The notes beneath the pieces are model-generated. The model had not been told where the DNA came from. It did no database searches and saw nothing but the letters and a program-made list of their open reading frames with translations. This document shows positions 24,294-29,228 of a stretch of DNA of 29,228 bases, piece by piece. Position numbers and translations under genes: made by a program. Source of the stretch: CBDUQI01 sp965369325 (GTDB lineage Bacteria > Pseudomonadota > Gammaproteobacteria > Steroidobacterales > JBCBZW01); assembly GCA_965369325.1 (NCBI GenBank), contig CBDUQI010000055.1:1-29228 (forward strand). Direction: 5' to 3'. Every line of letters starts with the position of its first letter. Within the stretch, counting starts at the first letter, position 1.

Positions 24294-25052
24294 ATGAAGG
24301 CAAGAGTACTTTGCACGTTACTGTTGAGCGCGCTGGTGCTTGCGGGATGTGGGCGGATGTCGTTGTACAACAATCTTACCGAAGCGCAGGCCAACCAAGT
24401 AGCGGCGGCCTTGCTTGGTAATGGTGTGGATGCGCAAAAGAAGTTGTCCAAAGACAAAAAGGGCTGGGTGGTCAACGTACAGAAGGCGGATATGGCGTAT
24501 GCCATGCAGATTCTGAACGCCGAAGGCCTTCCCAGCGAGCGCTACGAAACCCTGGGCGAAGTGTTCCGCAAGAAGGGCTTCGTATCCTCGCCGTTGGAGG
24601 AAAAGGCACGCTATCTGCATGGGCTGTCCCAAGAGCTGGCGCGCACGCTGAGTACGCTAGAGGGCGTGCGTCACGCACGGGTACACATTGCTATGCCGGA
24701 CCGGGATGTGTTGACTAACGAAGCTAAGCCCTCGTCAGCCTCAATTGTGATCGTGGCGCATCCTGAGGCAAACATTAGCCAGAGGGAAACCGATATCAAG
24801 GCGATTGTGAAGGACAGTATTGAGGGACTGGATGACGTGAACAAGGTCACCGTTAAGTTCTTCGACGGCCAGGCGGTAGAGGCGCCCATTGCGCAAGCCC
24901 CTACGGTATTGAAGGCGCAACTGGGCGCGGTCGCTAATCCGATTGTTCTCGCGTTGTTGTTTGGGACCGGCATTATCGGGTGGTTGATCGCGTACTGGCG
25001 CGTACGCCGCGGGACGGTGATCGTTGACAGCAACCGGGATCAGCGTCCGTGA
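24294..25052 (+). CDS. sctJ: SctJ, T3SS inner-membrane ring lipoprotein
   Basis: The 252-aa product begins with a lipoprotein signal (LLLSALVLAGC, lipid at Cys19). The two ring-building domains follow: residues 24-75 (LYNNLTEAQANQVAAALLGN) and about 105-185 (YLHGLSQELARTLSTLEGVR, HARVHIAMPDRDVL), with the FliF/YscJ signature. A membrane segment near the C-terminus (about 218-238, NPIVLALLFGTGIIGWLIAYW) precedes a short basic tail. Twenty-four copies form the inner ring around the export gate. GAGGT precedes the ATG, and the stop overlaps the sctK start. Confidence 0.97.
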   Translation: MKARVLCTLLLSALVLAGCGRMSLYNNLTEAQANQVAAALLGNGVDAQKKLSKDKKGWVVNVQKADMAYAMQILNAEGLPSERYETLGEVFRKKGFVSSPLEEKARYLHGLSQELARTLSTLEGVRHARVHIAMPDRDVLTNEAKPSSASIVIVAHPEANISQRETDIKAIVKDSIEGLDDVNKVTVKFFDGQAVEAPIAQAPTVLKAQLGAVANPIVLALLFGTGIIGWLIAYWRVRRGTVIVDSNRDQRP

Positions 25053-25729
25053 CGGTGACCGGGCCTGCCGCCTATGGTGAGTGGAATGCGCTGGCGGAGC
25101 GTTCGATTGACGACTTCGATCCACGCTGGATCCCGCACTTGCCGTCCAAGCTGTTAAGCGCGGCCCGCAAGTCCGTGCTGGGACGGCGAATACTGGCGGG
25201 CGAGTTGGCCCGCGGTCCTGGTCGTCACCTGTACTCCCCGGTCAGCATTGCCAGTGTGTCCGATGCGCCGGAGCAGCGTTGGATATTTTGGCCAGCGCAG
25301 CGTCTGCGTTTCGCGCTGGCTGATGTAGGCGCGATGGCCCTACGGCCGGCGCTTCGGATGCTGGTACAGCGCCGTGTGGTGGGCATGATTCGCGAGGGTA
25401 TTGGGGATGAGCGCTACCAGTGGGTGATGCATGAACATGCAGATACTCCCGCGCATGCAAGCAGAGCGCGCCTGGCAAGTGCAGGGGCCTTGCTCACCGC
25501 CCATTTAGCGCAGCCAGATAAACTGCGGCGTCAGTTCGAGCGCTGCGGCGCACACGAACTCGCGGCTGCCACCCAGGGGTATCCGCTGGGCACGGATCGG
25601 TTGCGCCTGGTGTGCGCACCGAGCTGGTTGGAGGCCTCATCAACGCCGGCATTGTCGCGCGAAAGCACTTTCGCCGCGCTATACGCACGCGAACCGGCGT
25701 CGGATCCACCGCGGGAGTCACGCGCGTGA
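25049..25729 (+). CDS. sctK: SctK, T3SS sorting-platform adapter
   Basis: The 226-aa product starts at a GTG inside the GTGA overlap with the sctJ stop. SctK proteins are poorly conserved; recognition rests on size, place between sctJ and sctL, and features such as the early FDPRWIPHLPSKLL, which matches the start of YscK/PscK-type proteins. It is soluble, basic and Ala/Leu/Arg-rich. SctK links SctD to the SctQ pods. The last residues overlap the sctL start. Confidence 0.78.
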   Translation: MTVTGPAAYGEWNALAERSIDDFDPRWIPHLPSKLLSAARKSVLGRRILAGELARGPGRHLYSPVSIASVSDAPEQRWIFWPAQRLRFALADVGAMALRPALRMLVQRRVVGMIREGIGDERYQWVMHEHADTPAHASRARLASAGALLTAHLAQPDKLRRQFERCGAHELAAATQGYPLGTDRLRLVCAPSWLEASSTPALSRESTFAALYAREPASDPPRESRA

Positions 25730-26403
25730 GTGGCCTTCGGATAGTGGATCTACGCGCGATTGCCAATGCCGAGGAAGGAACTATTGTGCCGGCGCAGTCG
25801 CGACACGCATTCAATGATGCGCAGTCGTTGCTGAGCACCGCCAACGGCATCTGTCAGCAGGCTGAAACGGATGCATTGGTGGCGCATGAGCTGGCGCGCA
25901 AAGAGGGCTTTGAGACCGGCCTGCAGGAAGGTCAGGCCGAGATGGCGCGGGAACTCACGCGCCTACATGCACAGGCGCACAGCACGTTACAAGGAATTGA
26001 GGGTAGTGTGAGCGATCTGGCGGTAGCGATTGTGCAGCGTCTTACACCACAGCTGGATGTGGCAGATATCGTGGCACCGATGGTCGCCCGGGCCATTGCC
26101 GCCGCCCAGGCCGAGCAGTACTTGCTGGTGAAGGTGCATCCGGAGGTCGAAGCGGCTGCGACCCGGGAGCTCGAACGGCTGACCCGGGCGCATCCGTCAG
26201 TCAGTGTCGCCGATGTGGTCGCGGATGCCGGCTTGGGCAAACTAAGCTGCGTCATTGAATCCGAGGCCGGCCGCGTGCGCGGCGATTGGACAACCCAACT
26301 GGAAGCGATCCGGCAGGCATTGCTGGAAGTGGATGCGCAGACCCACTCTGTCAACCACCCGGATGAGGCGCCAGCCTGCAGCGCGCCAGAACAACCACGA
26401 TGA
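25726..26403 (+). CDS. sctL: SctL, T3SS ATPase regulator/stator (YscL/HrpE/FliH family)
   Basis: The GTG at 25726 overlaps the sctK stop (GTGA) and gives 225 aa; the frame upstream to 25612 overlaps sctK and is rejected. After a short N-terminus (VDLRAIANAEEGTIVPAQS) comes a long charged coiled coil (about 45-95: ELARKEGFETGLQEGQAEMA) and a C-terminal V-ATPase E-subunit-like domain (about 95-205: VKVHPEVEAAATREL). SctL dimers join SctQ to the ATPase SctN and limit its activity. The stop overlaps the sctN start by 4 bp. Confidence 0.92.
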   Translation: MSGLRIVDLRAIANAEEGTIVPAQSRHAFNDAQSLLSTANGICQQAETDALVAHELARKEGFETGLQEGQAEMARELTRLHAQAHSTLQGIEGSVSDLAVAIVQRLTPQLDVADIVAPMVARAIAAAQAEQYLLVKVHPEVEAAATRELERLTRAHPSVSVADVVADAGLGKLSCVIESEAGRVRGDWTTQLEAIRQALLEVDAQTHSVNHPDEAPACSAPEQPR

Positions 26404-27761
26404 ATAACCTCCTCGCGATGCCGCTGAGCGATATGACGGGCGAAGCGAAGCTCCCCGATCGCCAGCAACGCCGACTGGCCCGTGTGGCCAACGTAGAGCT
26501 GGTACAACGCGTCGGTCGGGTGGCCAAAGCGTTCGGCACAGTCATCCGGGCCACCGGAGTCCGTGCTCGCATTGGCGAGCTGTGTGAGCTTCGCAATCCC
26601 AATGATGCGTTTCGTCTCACCTGTGAGGTTGTCGGCATGGCGGGCGGGGAAACCTTGCTCACGCCCCTGGGGGCGCTGGATGGCATGTCGGCATCGGCCG
26701 AAGTCGTTTCAATAGGACGTCGTGCAACCGTGGCAGTTGGTGAGCAGCTCAAGGGCCGGATACTGGATGCCCACGGGGCACCGATGGATGATCTGGGCCC
26801 GATCCAAGCGCAGACGCATGTGCCCGTATTCGCTGATTCGCCCCATCCGCTCAAACGCAAGCCGATAAGCAAACCATTCTGCACGGGGGTGCGCGCGATT
26901 GATTCGATGCTGACCTTCGGTGAAGGTCAGCGTGTCGGGGTATTCGCCTCCGCCGGCGGCGGTAAGAGCACGCTGCTTGGGATGATCGCCCGTGGCAGCC
27001 AAGCCGAGGTCAACGTGGTGGTGCTGGTGGGCGAGCGGGGCCGGGAAGTGGGGGAGTTCGTGCGGGATAGCTTGGGCGAGGAGGGCTTGGCAAAAAGTGT
27101 CGTGGTTGTCGCCACGTCCGACCGTCCAGCGCTGGAGCGCAGCCGCGCGGCATACGTGGGCACCGCCATCGCGGAGTACTTTCGCGATCAAGGCGCTCGG
27201 GTGTTGTTATTGGTGGATTCAATTACACGTTTCTCGCGCGCATTGCGCGATGTTGGCTTGGCGGTCGGCGAGCCGCCGGTGCGCCGCGGGTTTCCCCCGA
27301 CGGTGTTCTCATCACTGCCGAGTCTGTTCGAGCGTGCGGGCAACAGTGAGCACGGCTCGATGACCGCGGTGTATACCGTATTAATCGAAGATGACGAGGA
27401 TGTGGACCCAATTGCTGAGGAAACCCGCTCGATTCTGGACGGCCATATCCGGCTGTCCAAAAAACTGGCGGCCGCGGCGCATTACCCGGCCATTGATATT
27501 CCGAGGAGCGCCAGTCGCCTGATGTCCAAAATCACCTCACCCGCGCACCAGACGGCAGCGGCACAACTGCGTGAGCATCTGGCGAAGTATGAGGAGATAG
27601 AGTTGCTGGTGCAGATCGGCGAGTATCAAACGGGTAAAGATCCAATGGCCGATGCCGCGATCGAGCGCATTGACGCCATTCGCGGCTTGCTGCGTCAAAG
27701 CGATGCACGGGTGTGCGATTTTGAAACTTCGGTGCGCAAACTCACACGTCTGTTCCGATGA
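26400..27761 (+). CDS. sctN: SctN, T3SS ATPase
   Basis: The 453-aa protein has an N-terminal beta barrel (about 30-110), the Walker A motif ASAGGGKST (183-191), the catalytic GERGREV segment (211-217), Walker B LLLVDSITRF (269-278) and the RRGFPPTVFSSLPSLFERAG segment typical of F/V/T3SS ATPases. It forms a hexamer at the base of the injectisome, where it strips chaperones and unfolds substrates. Length is normal. Start and stop both overlap neighbours through ATGA, so sctL-N-O are tightly coupled. Confidence 0.98.
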   Translation: MNNLLAMPLSDMTGEAKLPDRQQRRLARVANVELVQRVGRVAKAFGTVIRATGVRARIGELCELRNPNDAFRLTCEVVGMAGGETLLTPLGALDGMSASAEVVSIGRRATVAVGEQLKGRILDAHGAPMDDLGPIQAQTHVPVFADSPHPLKRKPISKPFCTGVRAIDSMLTFGEGQRVGVFASAGGGKSTLLGMIARGSQAEVNVVVLVGERGREVGEFVRDSLGEEGLAKSVVVVATSDRPALERSRAAYVGTAIAEYFRDQGARVLLLVDSITRFSRALRDVGLAVGEPPVRRGFPPTVFSSLPSLFERAGNSEHGSMTAVYTVLIEDDEDVDPIAEETRSILDGHIRLSKKLAAAAHYPAIDIPRSASRLMSKITSPAHQTAAAQLREHLAKYEEIELLVQIGEYQTGKDPMADAAIERIDAIRGLLRQSDARVCDFETSVRKLTRLFR

Positions 27762-28234
27762 ATAAAGGGGGCATTGCTAAACTGCTCGAGATGCGCGAAC
27801 TGCGGGTGGACCTTAGTTTGAACGAGCTGAAGGAGGCGCGCAGTGAAGCCTTGAAATGCGAATGCAAACAACAACTGGTCAAAGCCGAACTTGAGGCTCT
27901 GATGCACCAACGGTTGGAACTGCAACAAACACGTACGAATTCCGGGCAGGAGGCCAGCGTTTGGTATTTGACCCAAATTGACCATCGTATTCATTTTCTA
28001 GCTGAGCAGGGAGAGGCGGTCGCGACGCGTTTGGTCGCCGCAAATAAGACACTGGCGGCGGCGAACAAGACGGTTGAACTAGCAGTGATTGTATATACCA
28101 AGGCCTGCGCAAAACGTGACTCACTGATTGAATGCCAGCGTATTGAGCGGCGCCGGGAACATGCGAACCGGGCCCGGGCCAACGAAGCAGAAGCGGAGGA
28201 ACTCCTTATGTCCAATTTCTACCGGACGCGTTAA
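27758..28234 (+). CDS. sctO: SctO, T3SS central stalk protein (YscO/FliJ-like)
   Basis: The 158-aa product starts in the ATGA overlap with sctN. It is almost wholly charged helix, with two long coiled-coil arms (about 10-65: ELRVDLSLNELKEARSEALK; 75-150, ending RREHANRARANEAEAEELL) joined by a short turn (WYLTQIDHRIHFL). Size, charge and position after the ATPase are those of SctO, which sits in the ATPase centre and contacts SctV. Sequence conservation in this family is low, so the call leans on context. Confidence 0.88.
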   Translation: MNKGGIAKLLEMRELRVDLSLNELKEARSEALKCECKQQLVKAELEALMHQRLELQQTRTNSGQEASVWYLTQIDHRIHFLAEQGEAVATRLVAANKTLAAANKTVELAVIVYTKACAKRDSLIECQRIERRREHANRARANEAEAEELLMSNFYRTR

Positions 28235-28236
28235 CT

Positions 28237-28890
28237 ATGCGAGCACCGACGAGCACGCAAGCCGATGCGCCGCGGCGCAGCACTTCCTCTCAGGGCAAGG
28301 CGCCGGAGCGTGCGCAAAACGAGCCAACCCCTAGGTCGTTGATGGAAGCCTTCCGCTCTGCGCTGGATGCAGATGAAGCGCTGGCAAATTCATCCGATAC
28401 GGCCCAGCAGAGCCTGACAGACCTGCCAGAGGGCGCCTCCTCGGACGTGGGTGATGAGCGGCTACCCCCGCAGTACGTCAATGCAGATGAACAAGAGTCG
28501 CATTTGGGCGAGACCGAGTTTGTGCAGTTGAGCCAACTGATGATCGAACGCCAATCCACGAGCATGCCAGCGCCAGCACAAGTGCTCGCTGCAAGTCAGT
28601 CTGCCGGGTTGGCTGAGCTAATCGAGAAACACGTCCGTCAGATGCTGGTGTCATCTGGCGGGTTGCATGAGCACCGTGACGGCAAGTTGATGCTGCGACT
28701 GGGCGATGAGGTGTTTCCAGACACCGTATTTACCTTGTCCAAGTCCGCCGGCGGATGGCTGCTACAAACGCAGTCGAAATCACCGGACACATGGCGTGAA
28801 ATATCCCGAATGTCGCCGGCGCTAACAGAGCGCTTCGACACCGGCGGTCTGGGTAAACTAACCGTCGAGGCGAGCCTTGGTACCGAATAG
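28237..28890 (+). CDS. sctP: SctP, T3SS needle-length/substrate-switch protein (HpaP/YscP type)
   Basis: The 217-aa protein starts 2 bp after sctO. Residues 1-95 are acidic, Ser/Gln/Ala-rich and disordered-looking (QADAPRRSTSSQGKAPERAQ), as expected of an exported ruler. The C-terminal part (about 125-215) is a compact beta-rich domain (KLMLRLGDEVFPDTVFTLSK, GGWLLQTQSK, GLGKLTVEASL) resembling the HpaP/T3S4 switch domain that contacts SctU. It is short compared with YscP (about 450-515 aa) but normal for HpaP-type members. It is the last gene of the sct run; no clear terminator follows. Confidence 0.82.
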   Translation: MRAPTSTQADAPRRSTSSQGKAPERAQNEPTPRSLMEAFRSALDADEALANSSDTAQQSLTDLPEGASSDVGDERLPPQYVNADEQESHLGETEFVQLSQLMIERQSTSMPAPAQVLAASQSAGLAELIEKHVRQMLVSSGGLHEHRDGKLMLRLGDEVFPDTVFTLSKSAGGWLLQTQSKSPDTWREISRMSPALTERFDTGGLGKLTVEASLGTE

Positions 28891-28934
28891 AGTCACCGTA
28901 ACAGCAGAGACAGCACGCGGTTAGACGTTGCGCG

Positions 28935-29228
28935 CTACTTGTCTCGGGCCAGTGCCAGCCAGCGCTCGCGGGTATGCTCAAAGCGCAATGCGGGTTTGTC
29001 GAAATGCGTGGTGTCACCGGCGACAACAAACCCGATCCGTTTGAGCAGCAACGGAATGACCTTATTGTCCGGATCGCAGATGCCAACAAGCCGGGTAAGC
29101 CCCAGTGTGCCAAAGGCATGATCGCGCAAAGCCGCTCCACCCTCTGAGGCATAAAAACGTCCCCACGCGTGAGGTCGCAATCGAACACCAATTTCCACCT
29201 CACACGTCTGCTCATCCAAGTGATCAAC
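28935..29228 (-). CDS. GNAT-family N-acetyltransferase, C-terminal part (5' end outside window)
   Basis: The minus-strand frame is open to the right edge (VDHLDEQTCEVEIGVRLRPH), so the start lies beyond the window; 97 residues are visible. The pattern RPHAWGRFYASEGGAALRDH, FGTLGLTRLVGICDPDNKVI and LLLKRIGF is the acetyl-CoA-binding and C-terminal region of RimJ/RimL-like GNAT enzymes. The usual P-loop (Q/RxxGxG/A) appears as HAWGRFYA, with Phe in place of the more common Gly. The substrate is unknown. It converges on sctP and probably marks the right border of the T3SS locus. Confidence 0.85.
   Translation of the reverse strand, partial: VDHLDEQTCEVEIGVRLRPHAWGRFYASEGGAALRDHAFGTLGLTRLVGICDPDNKVIPLLLKRIGFVVAGDTTHFDKPALRFEHTRERWLALARDK

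Overview
The window is about 29 kb of moderately GC-rich DNA from a Gram-negative bacterium, most likely a gammaproteobacterium. The evidence is outer-membrane secretin and lipoprotein genes, a VPxPA-type PEP-CTERM sorting-signal remnant, and the overall gene style; the genus cannot be read from the sequence. Its core, about 11.5-28.9 kb, is a nearly complete injectisome-type type III secretion system (T3SS). I see no tRNA, rRNA, CRISPR array, transposase or integrase.

Layout. 1-7.4 kb holds accessory genes: a partial YVTN-type beta-propeller protein (minus), a secreted seven-repeat FG-GAP propeller with a calcium-binding type tail (plus), an NhaC-family Na+/H+ antiporter (minus), and an 820-aa two-LysM protein without a signal peptide (plus). 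7.5-11.4 kb is a run of minus-strand genes: a broken PEP-CTERM gene end, an M48 lipoprotein peptidase, a signal-peptide protein of a DUF6683-like type, a 213-aa protein with no signal peptide and a needle/filament-like C-terminus, and two proteins I cannot assign.

T3SS. sctU is on the plus strand and converges on a minus-strand operon that reads histidine kinase - FixJ-like response regulator - sctQ - sctR - sctS - sctT. Divergent from the kinase is a small membrane protein resembling flagellar FliO. After a 689-bp gene-free region comes the long plus-strand run sctV-sctC-sctD-(sctF)-sctI-sctJ-sctK-sctL-sctN-sctO-sctP, much of it translationally coupled through 4-bp ATGA/GTGA overlaps. A partial GNAT acetyltransferase ends the window.

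How it works together. SctR/S/T/U/V form the inner-membrane export gate, SctD/J the inner-membrane rings, SctC the outer-membrane secretin, SctQ/K/L/N/O the cytosolic sorting platform and ATPase, SctI the rod, the SctF candidate the needle, and SctP the length/substrate switch. The PAS-type kinase and FixJ-like regulator heading sctQRST are the only regulators seen. No recognisable translocon, gatekeeper, effector or effector chaperone is present; the unassigned proteins between 4.9 and 11.4 kb are the best local candidates for secreted substrates.

Most notable points: a FliO-like gene inside an injectisome locus with its ribosome site inside a perfect 10-bp inverted repeat; a strong internal start in sctQ predicting a separate 100-aa SctQ-C; a 30-bp perfect palindrome; the filament-like 213-aa protein; the LysM protein; and the PEP-CTERM remnant.
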